The notes below the pieces were generated by a model. It was not told where the DNA came from. It made no database searches and saw only the letters and a list, made by a program, of their open reading frames with translations. Both the position numbers and the translations under genes were made by a program. From contig MNCI01004050.1 in assembly GCA_015680685.1 (NCBI GenBank), positions 1,032,718 through 1,096,717 of the forward strand: a stretch of 64,000 bases of DNA. The letters are read 5' to 3'. Source of the stretch: Gnetum montanum (Eukaryota; Streptophyta; Gnetopsida; Gnetales; Gnetaceae). This document shows, piece by piece, positions 1-11,813 of the stretch; the stretch's first letter is position 1, and every line of letters starts with the position of its first letter.

Positions 1-964
1 GATTGAACTCCGTAGACTAAATGCCTAAACACCCCATGGAACACTTGGGGTTAATCATTCGTTGTCTTCCCAGACTTACTTGTTGTTGTCACGGTGTATG
101 GTTAAGTAAGTTCGAGGTATATGATTTTTTTGGTCTTTTCTGGTTTATCTCCTATGCTAAAGGGTGAAGGGTTGAGAGAACTAACTACTCTAACTAAGGA
201 CCTAAGTCTAAATTAACTAGCATCAGTATCCATTCCCACTTACCGTACACACCCTAAATTGTGCAACTATGGCTACCAAACGGTAATCGTTACTGGGATT
301 ACCACACGTAACGCACGTGGTCGAAGTGGTCATACTGAGGTACTTAACTAGCCTAAGTGTGATAAGCAGCCGATTCCTTGACTAGCCGTACACACCCGTG
401 GGTGCTCGTAGCCAAGTCGTACTTATCCCACGTTCTAGGAGAGAAGGGTGAGAGAACCTAACTAGCCTAAGTGCGATGAGCAGCTGATTCCTTGACTAGC
501 CGTACACACTGAGACTACCACTAGGATTACGAAGCGTAGATCCTGGAATATGCTATTGGGTTACCAAGTAGTCACAATGCTCGTAATCAAGTCATACTCA
601 TACTGCATTCTAGGAAAGAAATAAATAACAATAAATAAAATCCTATTCATGCACTGCAAGGTTTATCCAACCAAGTTCATCTTTATTGTTGTACATAACT
701 TGTGTTCAGGTACAATGTTGCTCGAATAAAGAGCCGTTCACTCTAGGACTCCTACTGCGGGCACATGGGAAATTAATCTAACTCTGGAGTGATCAAACTA
801 CCAGAGCTTTGCTACTTCTAGGCAGGATTGGTAAATGAGGGGAGTGCCGCCTCTTATTTATAGATTTGGCAGCGGATCGCGATATCGTGTACGTGATATC
901 GTAGGGGACGACGCGATATCGCGGCATCTGCGATATCGCGGCTTGTGCATATCGCATCTCATCA
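1..964 (-). mobile_element. Family A (Athila-like) LTR, cut by the window start
   Basis: Read on the minus strand this is the same LTR as 19600-20609 and 25752-26734. It starts TGATGAG at 964 and keeps the palindrome array (about 876-957), the TATA box (TATTTATA on the plus strand, 855-862) and the long body. About 70 bases of its end lie outside the window. The sequence after 964 is not the PPT block (TACCCCCATGACTGA) that borders family A 3' LTRs, so this is either the 5' LTR of an element extending left of the window or a solo LTR. The short ORF at 835-1038 lies inside it and is not a gene. Confidence 0.88.
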
Positions 965-1256
965 AACTCCCACTCTCACCCTCCATACTAAGAAAGACAA
1001 TCACATTTCTTAATTACATGTGTTATGTATGGAAATAATGTTCATAATTATTTGATGGATTTAGAAGTCATAATTATTGTAATGTCTCTTGAACTTTGTA
1101 AAACATTAGGAGCAAAAATTATTCTATAAATAAGAAATGTTATTCAACTCAATTGGTCAATTGTTTCTATAGTGGGATTGCTTAAAGATGTCTAAATTCA
1201 TCTTTAAAAATACCTATATTTTATGTGTCACACATACATTTTAGTAGTGGACATGA
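965..1256 (+). pseudogene. Gypsy aspartic protease relic, 5' piece
   Basis: A broken plus-strand frame reads like a retropepsin of plant Ty3/gypsy elements: a D-x-x-x-x-x-VMSLELCKTLGAK stretch near 1056-1120, an IQL block near 1147-1160 and GLLKDV near 1180-1195. The key DSG/DTG triad is not intact. It stops at the Tekay insertion at 1257 and appears to resume at 11814 with a VVDMKPSYGVLLSR-like segment, which resembles the downstream half of the same protease type. The frame similarity is weak and the assignment rests on the two halves fitting together. Confidence 0.35.
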
Positions 1257-3954
1257 TGTTACATCCCATCTAGAGATAGTAGTTATGGTCATATGCTTAT
1301 GATTTAGACATTACATGTGAAGTCCCAATGGGTTGTTGGGGATGAGTTAATGTATTTTATATGTTATGAGGCTTCATCTTTATGTTACAATTATGATGTC
1401 TTTACATACTTAGCTAAGGTGATTATGTACACTGGCCTTGTGTGATGTGTTAAGCAAGTGATATTGCTAGCAAGGGTGTTGGATTGGGGTACAAGAGCAC
1501 CTATTCGGTATGTCTTTATGCTTTATGTGCAATTTTGATATTTAGGCATTTTTATTATAGCACTAGGTTGTGTTATGTTTGAGTGTGATTTTGGCATGTG
1601 AATGTGTAGTGAGTCTGATAAGGATCTTGTAGGTTCAAACAAATTTTGATTTGGAGTCTCAATGTGTTTGGTATGCATGATTAAAATTTATGCTATTAGT
1701 TGTAGAGGAGAAAAATATATTAGCTTATGAAATTGACATATTTAACAAAAATAATAAAATAAAGTTAAAAATAAAAAAGTAAAAGTAACATTAGGTTGCA
1801 CATGATGTGTGCCCACAAAAAAAAGAAATGTTACATGTATATATGTTTTTAACATATTCTTAAAAGCATAGTTTGGTTTTATCTTTATTATTCTCCACTA
1901 CCCTTTTGCATTGCCATCTAGAAAAGTTGGTTTTATTTGTGTTCTTTTATTTTTTGGAAAACAAAAGTGCAAAGGAGCTTGTTTTCCTCTATTTTCCTTT
2001 CTACTCTCTTCTTCTATTCCACCTTTTTTTTTGGATTCTAAGCTTTGTGGATGGTTTTTGATTGTTTAGAATCTAGATTTGGGACTAATGCGGTCATATC
2101 TATGTGGGTGCAGAACTTGTTAGGAGCGAAACAAAGTCTTGCTATATTTTTAAGGGTTTTCTACTTGTTTTGGCCTTTCTGTCCAACAATTGTAATTGGT
2201 GGGTTGTCTTTACCTTTTCCTTGTATTTTTGTGTTAGATTAGTGTATATGATTATGTGGTGTGGGCATGTGGGGAAAATAGCTCAAAGATTGAGCTTAGA
2301 TATGTTATTTTGTATATTTCTTAAAATTGTTGGATTTTGGTTACAAATTATGCATTAATATATATGCAATGTATGGGATGTTGTGGGTTTGTAGAATATG
2401 ATATGTGGTGTTGATGAGATTTGTATGATTGGAATATGATATTTGTGGTGCCTATTGCAGCATGAGTATTTTTTTTTTGGGAATTCCAATATTATTCAAA
2501 TATTAGTTTATTAGCCAAACTTTGAACGTGCATAACTTTGCTTCCAGGAGTCCGATTTAGGTAACATTAGTGTCATTGGGATCATTTTGGGAAGTACTTT
2601 CTAATCATGGGCTTAGTTTTCTCTTTGGGCATATATCATTTTGAAAGGTATTATAGTGGTCATTTGTTTGGAAGTACCTACAATTGAGAAATATGGTAGT
2701 GTTTGTCATATTAAGGTCTTCATGTTGTTTCATTGAATCATGACATTGTTTTCATATAAGCACTATACTTATGAGGTATGGATATGTGTGGATATGTTTG
2801 TTTGGCTATGTTGTGCTTATGACACGCATTGGCTTAAGCTAGCTAGAATGTGTACATGTTTTTGCAACAACACTTATGATAGTCATTAGTAAGTGGTGCT
2901 AGCATGAGGGTGTGGACTAGTTGGTGATCAGGCACCTTGGAGGTAGTATGTTGCATTGGTGAGGCTCCTCTCTCAAGCCTTATCCTAAGAGTGGGAGAGT
3001 ATAGGTGTGTTCATCCCTATGGCTGGTATGTGGCATAGGTGTGTTCATCCCTATTGCCAGTGCTTCAAAAGGCTAGTGGGTGCAGGTCACAAGTTGACAG
3101 ACCCTAGCACTAGCTAGATAAATAAAAGACTAATAAAAGACCTATAGGTAATGGTTGTTGTGAGTACTCATGGCAACATTTCACATGCTACACTGAGCAT
3201 GGATAAGCTAGTGACCACATGGGCTATGTATATGATAGTATTGGTTTGTGAGTCATATAATTGATAATATGTGTTCAAATTGAATTATGACTATGTGGAT
3301 CATGGATTATTTAATGATATACCATGGGTATGATGACATGGACATGATAGATGATGTCAAACTATGGCTTTATCTATGATCATATGATAGTATGTTAGCA
3401 TTATTGGTGATATGATGTGTGCTGTTTTGAGCATGTGTAAGACTAACAATTGTTGTAGGTTGCCTTGTATCCCACTCCTCTCCTCTAGTGCCACACTTTT
3501 CAACCATCTAGGAGGGGAAGTGTAAAGGCTTCTCACTCAATTATGTACTAACTTTATTTAATTATAGGTGAAAGGCATAGGAGCCTAGATGAGCATGGAG
3601 AGAGAGAGTAGAGGAGGGAAAAATATTCAATGCTTGGTTAATGTATATTTTCATGTATAGTAGTGTGGACTAGATATCATTGTATGAAACTCTTTATACT
3701 CTTATATACATGATGATGATGTTTATGTATTTTTGTAATTTAGAAAAGTAGTGCATATCTTGCTGTATGTAGAGACATGCATTTTTATAATTGATATGTA
3801 TGTTTAGTTTTTGGCATGGTAGGAAATTTTTGTACCATTTGACCTTCCTTAATATCATGTATTCTACACATCACTAATTTTAGTTATCATGCTTCCATTC
3901 TATGATTACTTAATCTTAGGGATCACCCTGCCCTAGCTAGGGTAGTGTGTTACA
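1257..3954 (+). repeat. 5' LTR of the Tekay-like element
   Basis: 2698 bp, TG...CA ended. It matches 8236-11813 along its whole length once the solo LTR at 9348-10197 and one CAATG copy are removed (2723 bp against 2698 bp). A short GA run near 3598-3611 corresponds to the longer microsatellite at 11441-11467. Small ORFs inside (1873-2358) have matches in the other LTR but no recognisable protein. Confidence 0.9.
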
Positions 3955-3957
3955 TTG

Positions 3958-3969
3958 TGGTATCAGAGC
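3958..3969 (+). other. Primer binding site, tRNA-iMet type
   Basis: TGGTATCAGAGC lies four bases after the 5' LTR end. This is the standard initiator-methionine tRNA complement used by most plant Ty3/gypsy chromoviruses and Ty1/copia elements. Confidence 0.93.
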
Positions 3970-4084
3970 TAGCTTACTACAATGTTGTATGATGGTTCAG
4001 GTACTCACCCATTTGTGATTTCAAGTTACAAAGATGTATGTCAATGTGGTCATGGTGCTAGTGGGGCTTGTAGACTAGAAGGAC

Positions 4085-4900
4085 CTAATGATGGATAAGA
4101 GTAGCCTTCTCAAACATCTAGCAATGGTCCTACAAATAGGCAACCATAGCTGATACAACAACTATTACAAATCCTATAGCAGCATGTTGTAACTAGTGAT
4201 GCTTCTATTCCCACAATTAGGGAAGTGGAAAGTGGTACTGGTAGTGGAGGCTCAAGAGAATCAAACAAGAAACCTATCAGTAGGGAACTAGTAGAGTAGC
4301 TTCAAACATTGGGATTGCCTAAATTTGATGAAACCAAGGATTTCATTGTAGCTACAAAATGTTTGGAGGAATTGCAAAAGGCTTTTGATTTGATGAGCTA
4401 TTCATTTATTTAGTAGTGTTTCTTGGTAGTTTATCAATTGGTTGGTACTGCTTGACATTGGTGGATGACTAAAGAGCAAGCCAAGGGATGGACTTGTCAA
4501 GAGGTGATATGGGATGATTTTCTAGTATATTCCAGAGGTCATTATGTGTCTACACAATATGCCTAGGCTAAGGAGGATGAGTTCTACCATTTGTATTAGG
4601 GTAGTTGATATGTGGTAGAGTATGATGCTCCATTCTCTAAGCTGAGTTGTTATGTACCCCAGATGTAGAAAAATCCTTGGGCATGGGAAAATAAGTTTGT
4701 TCAAGGGTTGAGACCATCTTTGAAGGATCACCTATTACCTTTTAGATTAACTTCCTATGATGAAGCTAGACTAGTCACCATAGATTTAAAGAGGAGTTAG
4801 TGGGAAGATACAATGTGTAGAGAGAGGTGATAGGCGCAAAAGAGAGTATTGACATCTAGAGAGCACTAGTCACTTAGCCCAAATGAGGGGACCAGAAGAC
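4085..4900 (+). pseudogene. gag: Tekay-like gag relic
   Basis: Broken frames hold the capsid core typical of chromovirus Gag. An LPKFDETKDF-like start near 4315 is followed by a LEELQKAFDLM-like helix (about 4360-4400), VYQLVGTA-HWW (about 4430-4465) and an FVQGLRPSLKDHL segment near 4695-4730. Gag normally forms the cytoplasmic particle that packages element RNA. Stops interrupt the frame many times; no zinc knuckle is readable before the protease. Confidence 0.7.
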
Positions 4901-4919
4901 TTAATGATGGATGTATGCC

Positions 4920-5235
4920 TTAATAGACTATCCTTTGGATGTGCAACCAAACATAATGATGGAGATAGGAGGTATGATTTTGGGCTTTGTTATGTTAATG
5001 TTATTTGATCCAAGTGCTAGCCATTCTTTCATAGATCCTATGATTGCACATCATGTAGCTCTTGTATTTCATTTTCTTTGTCCTAGGTTGATAGTATCTT
5101 TTGCTGGGGGTCATGAAACTCAAGTTGATCAAGTGTGTATAGGTGTGCGAGTAGCATTGGAAGGTTTGTAGTGAGTTAGTGATTTACATGTTATGGATCT
5201 TGGGGTATATGATGTAATTTTGGGAATGGAATGAT
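4920..5235 (+). pseudogene. Tekay-like retropepsin relic
   Basis: The segment from 4911 to 5171 reads as one frame containing FDPSASHSFI, where the catalytic D-S-G of retropepsins appears as D-P-S. After a stop it continues to VYDVILGME at about 5205-5232, the conserved protease C-terminus seen as DVILGMDWL in chromoviruses. The family cleaves the Gag-Pol polyprotein. The altered triad and stops make it inactive. Confidence 0.75.
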
Positions 5236-5439
5236 TGTCATAGTTCAATGTTAGTTTGGATTATCAGCAAAAACTCCTACAACTACAATCAATTTATGGT
5301 GTCTTGATTGAGGTACAAACTCATCTGAGGACTATGCACTTGGATTTGGTCTCCTCTCGGATGTACCGTAGGATGCTTCGAAAAGGGCATGAATGCTTTG
5401 TGGCTACAATCTATAAAACAAATATGGTGGAGATAAATT

Positions 5440-6190
5440 AAATTCTTGTGGTTCATGAATTCTTTGATGTATTCTAGTCAAAATTACTGGGTTTTCCACT
5501 GAGGTAAGAGATTAGTTCAAGATTGAACTTAAACCTAGTATAGAGCCTATTTCAAAGGCTCCACACAAGATGTCTCTCATAGAGCTAGTAGAGCTAAAGA
5601 TCTAGCTATAGGACTTGGTAGATAAAGGTTTTATTTGATCCACTGTATCACCATGGGATGCACCAGTGTTATTTTTTAAAAATAAGGATGGGGGTTTGCG
5701 GTTATGCATAGATTATAGGTATTAATCTAGGTCACTGTGGAAAATAAATATCCTTTGCCATGCATTGATGACTTGTTGGATCAACTTCAAGGANTTAGGC
5801 CTGTATCTAATAGTGAAATCAAAATCAGCAAGCAACTCTACCCATCTACATTGTCACAAGTTTAACTATGACTGACTCATAAGATATTGGAGGCTCTTAT
5901 GGTCAATCCAAATAGTAACTTGCTTTCTATTAAATAATGCCACCAAATCTTCAATGAGAAGTTGATAGCACCCAACTCTAGATCATGCACAAGATATCTA
6001 GTTTCATGTGGCCATAATNTGCATGTAGAGCACTTGTGGATGGTTTTACAGACTTTAAGAGAGTACCAATTGTATGCTCAACCATCCAAGTGTTCATGTT
6101 GGTAATCAGAGATTTAGTTCTTAGGACATCTTGTGTTAGAAGCTAGTATCTCTATGGATCTTGCATAGATTGCAATTATTCCTAATTAGC
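5440..6190 (+). pseudogene. Tekay-like reverse transcriptase relic with its core replaced
   Basis: The N-terminal RT part is readable: VDKGFI near 5620, SPWDAPVLFFKNKDGGLRLC near 5650-5710 and NKYPLPCIDDLLDQLQG near 5745-5792. It then runs into an N and a 224-bp segment in the wrong orientation (5795-6018). After the second N it resumes with EHLWMVLQTLREYQLYAQPSKC (about 6026-6095), the part just downstream of the catalytic YxDD box. The palm segment that carries YxDD is therefore absent from the assembly here. Confidence 0.8.
5795..6018 (-). repeat. 224-bp inverted copy of 6500-6723, framed by single Ns
   Basis: This segment is the exact reverse complement of 6500-6723 (RNase H region of the same element). 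I compared it base by base and found no difference. Single Ns sit at 5794 and 6019. In a relic where everything else has diverged, perfect identity plus Ns at both joints points to an assembly fill-in rather than biology. Confidence 0.93.
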
Positions 6191-6299
6191 CTAGGCCACA
6201 ATTAGTTGTGGAGATATAAAGCTTCTTAGGATTAGTAGGATATTACTAGAGGTTTGTGGAATATCTTTCTCACATAGCATCTCCTTTGATCTGATTGTT

Positions 6300-6790
6300 G
6301 AGAAAGGAGGCTAACTTTATGTGGGGCCTAGCCTTTTAGGCTACATTTTTGAAGAGTTGAAGCATAGATTGGTGACTACTCTAGTGCTAATATCTCTTAC
6401 ACTAGGACATTCATATGATGTTAGTATTGATGCTTCAAGGGATGGATTTGGTTTTATGTTGATGCAAGATGGGAAAGTTGTGGCTTATGTATCCCATCAA
6501 TTATGGCCACATGAAACTAGATATCTTGTGCATGATCTAGAGTTGGGTGCTATCAACTTCTCATTGAAGATTTGGTGGCATTATTTAATAGAAAGCAAGT
6601 TACTATTTGGATTGACCATAAGAGCCTCCAATATCTTATGAGTCAGTCATAGTTAAACTTGTGACAATGTAGATGGGTAGAGTTGCTTGCTGATTTTGAT
6701 TTCACTATTAGATACAGGCCTAACAAGACTAACAAAGTAGTAGATGCATTGAGTAGGGTGGTGAGTAAGCTTAAAAACTTGATAATACAA
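6300..6790 (+). pseudogene. Tekay-like RNase H relic
   Basis: 6321-6641 is a nearly open frame containing the RNase H start [20 protein letters not shown], then [15 protein letters not shown] and the [18 protein letters not shown] helix. The domain ends with DFDFTIRYRPNKTNKVVDALSR near 6690-6760, a signature of Ty3/gypsy RNase H. It degrades the RNA strand of the RNA/DNA hybrid during replication. The best preserved part of this element. Confidence 0.88.
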
Positions 6791-6819
6791 TTAGATTTGC
6801 AAGAGCAGATATGAGAGCA

Positions 6820-8215
6820 GCAATGACATGATCCATAGTGTCAAGAATTATGGCACCAAATTACCTCTAATGGACTAATTTCTATAGATAGTCAGGGAGT
6901 TATATGGAGGGATCATAAAGTATGTGTTCTAGAAGCTCTACAAATTTAGTTGATGGATGAGACCCACATGAGAAAATACCAAATACATCCAAGTAGTTAG
7001 AAAATGTACCCGAGTTTATGACAGATGTATTGGTGGCCTGGTATGAAGAGGAATGTAGGAGAGTATGTATCTCATTGTTTAATTTACTAGCAAGTGAAGA
7101 TAGAGCATCAAAGACTTGGGAGATATTTGCATTTCCATGATATTCCTTAGTGGAAATGGAATGCCATTAGTATGGATTTCATTGTTGGTCTTCCATGAGC
7201 TTGTAGTGGTTGTGATGCTATCTTCGTAGTTGTTGATTTGTTTACAAAGTCTACCCATTTCCTTGCCACATGATCATCAATAAGTGCAGTAGAAGCTATG
7301 CATCACTTTCTTGTAGAGATAGTGTAGTTGCATGATGTGCCATGATGAATTATTAGTGATAGAGATTCTTGATTCATGTCACATTTTTTGCAAGAATTTT
7401 AGAAGGAGATGGATACAAAGCTGAATATAAGTTTGGCATATCATCCATAAACTGATGGTCAAATTAAGCAAGTGAATCAGATTCTAGAAGACATGTTGAG
7501 AGCCTATGCTTTGCAGTATAGAGAAGGTTGGGATCAGATGCTACCATTAGCTAAATATTCCTATAATAACAGTTATTAGGAGAGTGTACAAGCATCACCA
7601 TATGAGATTTTATATGGGAGGCCATGTAGAACACTTTTATGTTGGGATAGCATAGAAGATCGTTAGTAGGTGAGCACAGATTTGGTAAGGTAGAATACAA
7701 AGCAAATTTAAGAGATCCAAGATAGATTGAGAGTTGCATAGGATAGGCAAGTGGCATATGCCAATCAGTGTTGAAGGCCATCAGATTTTGTAGTTGGAGA
7801 CCATGTGTTTCTTCATGTTTCTTCATTGAAAGGCCTTACTCGATTTGGCAAAAAAGGAAAATTGGCTCCTAGATACATTGTTCCATTTTAGGTATTATAA
7901 TGGATTGGGAAAGTTTCCTATCAGATGACATTACCTCCTCATTTGGCACATGTCCATGATGTCTTTCATGTATCTATGCTACAAGGTTATGTGCCTAATG
8001 AACATAATGTGATTAACCATTCAAGGATACAACTACAGTCTGATGTCAGTTATGTTGAGAAACCAGTAGAGATTGTTGATCGTATGTTGCGATAGCTATG
8101 CAATAAAGTTATACCTATGGTCAAGATTTTATAGAGTAGACATGAAGCTTCAGAGGCTACTTGGGAGGTGGAGACTAAGATGTGTGTAGCTCATCCTAAG
8201 ATCTTCCAAGAGTAA
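6820..8215 (+). pseudogene. Tekay-like integrase and chromodomain relic
   Basis: The zinc-binding H-H-C-C region is at about 6950-7100 (H and H near ETHMRKYQIH, then CL and the altered second Cys). The core follows with MDFIVGLP near 7170, ISDRDS near 7355 and the VNQILEDMLRAYALQ helix near 7470-7515, which carry the expected D, D and E positions. The C-terminal part holds HDVFHVSMLQGYVPN (about 7955-8000). A PVEIVDRMLR and SRHEASEATWEVE stretch (8065-8175) resembles the chromodomain of chromoviruses, which directs insertion into heterochromatin. Stops are frequent. Confidence 0.82.
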
Positions 8216-8235
8216 TATTCTCAAGGAGTGTAGAG
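8208..8235 (+). other. Polypurine tract region of the Tekay-like element
   Basis: The purine-leaning tract ending AAGGAGTGTAGAG directly precedes the 3' LTR start at 8236. It is in the right place for plus-strand priming but has lost part of its purine run. Confidence 0.6.
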
Positions 8236-9347
8236 TATTACATCCCATATAGAGATAGTAGGTATGGTCATACACTTATGATTTAGAAATTACATATGGA
8301 GTTCTAGTGGGTTTTTGGGGTTGAGTTAATGTATTTTATATGTTATGGGGCTTCATCTTTATGTTACAATTATGATATCTTTACATACTTAGCTAATGTG
8401 ATTATGTACATTAGCCCTATGTGATGTGTTAGATAGGTGATATTGTAGGCAGGGGTGTTGGATTGGGGTACAAGAGAACCTATTTGGTATGTTTTTATGC
8501 TTTATGTGCAATTTTAATATTTAGAAATTTTATTATAGCACTATTGCATGTTGTTTGAGTGTGATTTGGCATGTGGATGTGTGGTGCGTATGATAAGGAT
8601 CTCGTAGGTTTAAAAAAATTTTGATTTGGAGTCTCGATTTGTTTCTTACACATGATTAAAGTTTACAGTATTAGTTGTAGAGGAGAAAAATATATTGGCT
8701 TATGAAATTAACATATTTAAAAAAATACAATAAAATAAACTTAAAAATAAAAAAGTAAAAGTAACTTTAGGTTGCACGTGATGTGCACCCATGAAAAAAA
8801 CAAAGGTTACATGTATATATTTTTTTACCATATGCTTAAAAGCATAGTTTGGTTTAATCTTTACTTTTCTCCATTGTCCTTTTGCACTACCATCCATAAA
8901 ATTTAGGTTTTGTCTATGTTTTTTTATTTTTTAAAAAAAATAGAAATGCATAGAAGCTTGTTTTCTTTCTTTTTCTTTCTGCTCTATTCTTTTATTCCAC
9001 CTTTTTTTGGATTCTGAGCTTTCTCGATTGTTTTTGCTTACTTTGAACCTAGATTTGGGACTATTATGGTCATACCTACATGGGTGCGGAATTTGTTGGG
9101 AGTGAAATGGAGTATTGCTAGATTTTTGAGGGTTTTCTACTTATTTCAGCCTTTCTGCCTAACAATTGTAATTGGTGGGTTGTCTTTACCTTTTCATTGT
9201 ATTTTTGTGCTAGATTAGTGTATATGATTACATGGTGTGGGCATGTGGGGTGGATAGTCCAAAGAATGAGCTTGGACATGTTATTTTGTCTATTTTTTGA
9301 AATTGTACAATTTTAGTTACAAATTATGCATGAATATATATGCAATG

Positions 9348-10197
9348 TGATGAGTGGTAAGGTATCCCTACATCCAACCATATGAATCACAAATGTTCAC
9401 ACATGATCAGGTTGAATTCCACGGATGGGACTAGTTGTTTGCTCTAGATCACTATGCCTTGATCGTAGTTCGCTACCTTCCCACTTGGACTAGTGGTAGC
9501 TTTTTCATGTATGGTTTAGTCCAAAGTGAGACAAATGTTTTTTATTATTTTATATTTTATTATTCTATGATTAAAAATAGGTTGAAACTTAATTTAGAAT
9601 CAATTCAACTAATCTAATTGCTAATTGATAATTAACTACCCTAACATAAGTATCTTATTCCACTTCATGTGCACAACTTGAACACATATAACATTATTGG
9701 GTTACCAAACATTAAGTGTTGCTAGGATTACCAAGAGTCATATGCATGCTCAAAGTGATTGTACTTATGTGCCCAATTAATTAACATGCATGAAAATGTA
9801 AATATTAGCGAAGTACATGAAAAGTAAATTGCATGGAAAGTAAATCTAATATAAGTCAAAGTGCTACTATGAATAAGAATCAATCTCAATCTTATTACCA
9901 TCCATGAAATATGTCTAGGTACATTGCCACTCGAATAAGACTTCATACAACTAACTTAGATCCATGTTGTTGGCACTCACTGACTATTCTCTAAGGTTAT
10001 AGAATAAAACTGCAAGAATTTAGCTACTCTATTGACAAAACTATGAAAAATCAATGCAAAACTATTCCCCAAACCATGTGCCCAAGTGCTATATTTATAA
10101 GTTGGTCCATACCCCCCAATATCAAATATTCAATAACACATCTAGGGGCTTGATATCAAGTATCCAATATCAGAGCTAGGTAAATAATGACTCATCA
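9348..10197 (-). mobile_element. Family A solo LTR inside the Tekay 3' LTR
   Basis: 850 bp running TGATGAGTGG ... CTCATCA, flanked by a perfect 5-bp duplication CAATG (9343-9347 and 10198-10202). The uninterrupted site is visible in the other Tekay LTR near 2363. It matches the other family A LTRs throughout, including the degenerated GATATC cluster (about 10115-10185) next to a TATTTATA box at 10091-10098. No internal region is present, so this is a product of LTR-LTR recombination. Confidence 0.95.
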
Positions 10198-11436
10198 CAA
10201 TGTATGGGATGATGTGGCTTATAGAATATGATATGTGGCATTGATGAGATTGGTATGATTAGAATATGATATTTTTGGGACCTGTTGGGACATGAGCATT
10301 TATTTTGGAAATTCTAATATTATTTAAATATTAGTTTATTAATCAAACTTTGAACATGCATAACTTTTCTTCCAGAAGTTTGATTTAGGTAAAATTAGTG
10401 CCATTGGGATCATTTTGGAAAGTACTTTCTAGTTGTGGGCTTAGTTTTCTCTTTGGGAATATATCATTTTGAAGGGTATTATAGTGGTCATTTATCTAGA
10501 AGTACCTATCGTTGCGAAATATTGTAGTGTTTGTCATACCAAGGTCTTCATGTTATTTCGTTGAATCATGGTATTGTTTTCATGGAAGGACTATAACTAT
10601 TAGGTATGGATATGTGTGGTTATGTTTGTTTGGGTGTGTTATGCTTATAACACATGTTGGCTTAAGCTAGCCAAAATATGTACATGGTTTCGTGATGATG
10701 CTTGTGTGTACATGCTTGATAATGCTAGCATGAGGATGTGGACTGGTTGGTGATGAGACATCATGTAGGTAGTATGGATTGAGCCCCAATATGATGCATT
10801 AGTGATGCTCCTATCTCAAGTATCATCCTAAGAGTGGGAGAGCATAGATGTATTCATCCCTACAGTTGGTACATGGCATAGGTGTGTTTTTCCATATCAC
10901 TAGTTCTCCAAAAGGCTAGTGGTTGAGTGTCATAGGTTGATGGACCCTAACACTGGTCGGATAAATAAAAGACTAATAAAAAACTTGCAAGAAATGGCTA
11001 TTATGAGTACTCATGGGAACATTTCACATGCTACACTTAGCAAAAATATGCTAGCGACCACATGGGCTATGTATATGATAGTATTGGTTTGTGAGTCATA
11101 TCATTGATAATATTTGTTTTGATTGGATTATGATTGTGTGGATCATGGACTGTATAATGGTATACCATGGGTATGATGACATGGGCATGATAGATGATGT
11201 CAAACTATGGATTTATCTATGATTGTATGATAGTATGTTGGCATTATGGGTGATATGATGTGTGCTGTTTTAAGCATGTCTAAGACTAACAATTGTTGTA
11301 TTTTCCATTGTACCCCATTCCTCTCCTCTAGTGTAGCACTTGTCAACCATCTAGACTAGGAAGTGTAAAGGCTTCCCACTCAGTTGAGTACTGAATTTAT
11401 TTAATTATAGGTGAGAGGCATAGGAGCCTAGATGAG

Positions 11437-11440
<4 letters not shown>

Positions 11441-11467
<27 letters not shown>
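11441..11467. repeat. (GA)n microsatellite
   Basis: About 13 GA units in the Tekay 3' LTR; the same place in the 5' LTR (near 3600) has only about 5 units, so the array expanded after insertion. Confidence 0.9.
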
Positions 11468-11472
<5 letters not shown>

Positions 11473-11813
11473 GAGGGAAAAATATTTAATGCTTGGTTAA
11501 TGTATATTTTCATGTATAATAGTGTGGACTAGATATCGTTATATGAAACTTTTTGTACTCTTATATACATGATGATGATGTTTATGTGTTTTTGTAATTT
11601 AGAAAAGTAGTGTATAGTTTGCTTTATGTAGAGACATGCATTTTTATAAGTGATATGTATGTTTAGTTTTTGGTGTGGTAGGAAATTTCTATATTGTTTG
11701 ACCTTCCTTAATATCATGTATCCTACACATCATTGGTTTTAGTTATCAGGCTTCCATTCTATGATCACTTGATCCTAGGCATCACCCTTCCCTAGCTAGG
11801 ATGGGATGTTACA

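Larger units (their letters stand above)
1257..11813 (+). mobile_element. Tekay/Del-like chromovirus (Ty3/gypsy), complete ends, decayed
   Basis: The element has two long LTRs (1257-3954 and 8236-11813), an initiator-Met PBS, a gag-PR-RT-RH-IN-chromodomain relic and a PPT-like tract. The target duplication is CATGA (1252-1256) against TATGA (11814-11818), one C/T difference. The LTRs begin TGTTACATCC (TATTACATCC in the 3' copy) and end TGTTACA. The long LTRs, domain order and C-terminal chromodomain-like segment fit the Tekay/Del clade. Every frame carries many stops, mostly TAG, so it cannot be coding now. The 3' LTR is about 0.9 kb longer because a family A solo LTR has inserted in it. Confidence 0.9.
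8236..11813 (+). repeat. 3' LTR of the Tekay-like element, with insertion
   Basis: It begins TATTACATCC, one G/A change from the 5' LTR start, and ends TGTTACA. Its 3578 bp include the family A solo LTR at 9348-10197. Numerous single-base differences from 1257-3954, mainly transitions, indicate an old insertion. Confidence 0.9.

Noticed and set aside
3958-3969. Part of a tRNA-Met gene
   Set aside because: Only the 12-base PBS complement is present, with no cloverleaf around it.
5795-6018. A biological inversion inside the Tekay RT
   Set aside because: Perfect identity to the source and Ns at both joints make an assembly error far more likely.
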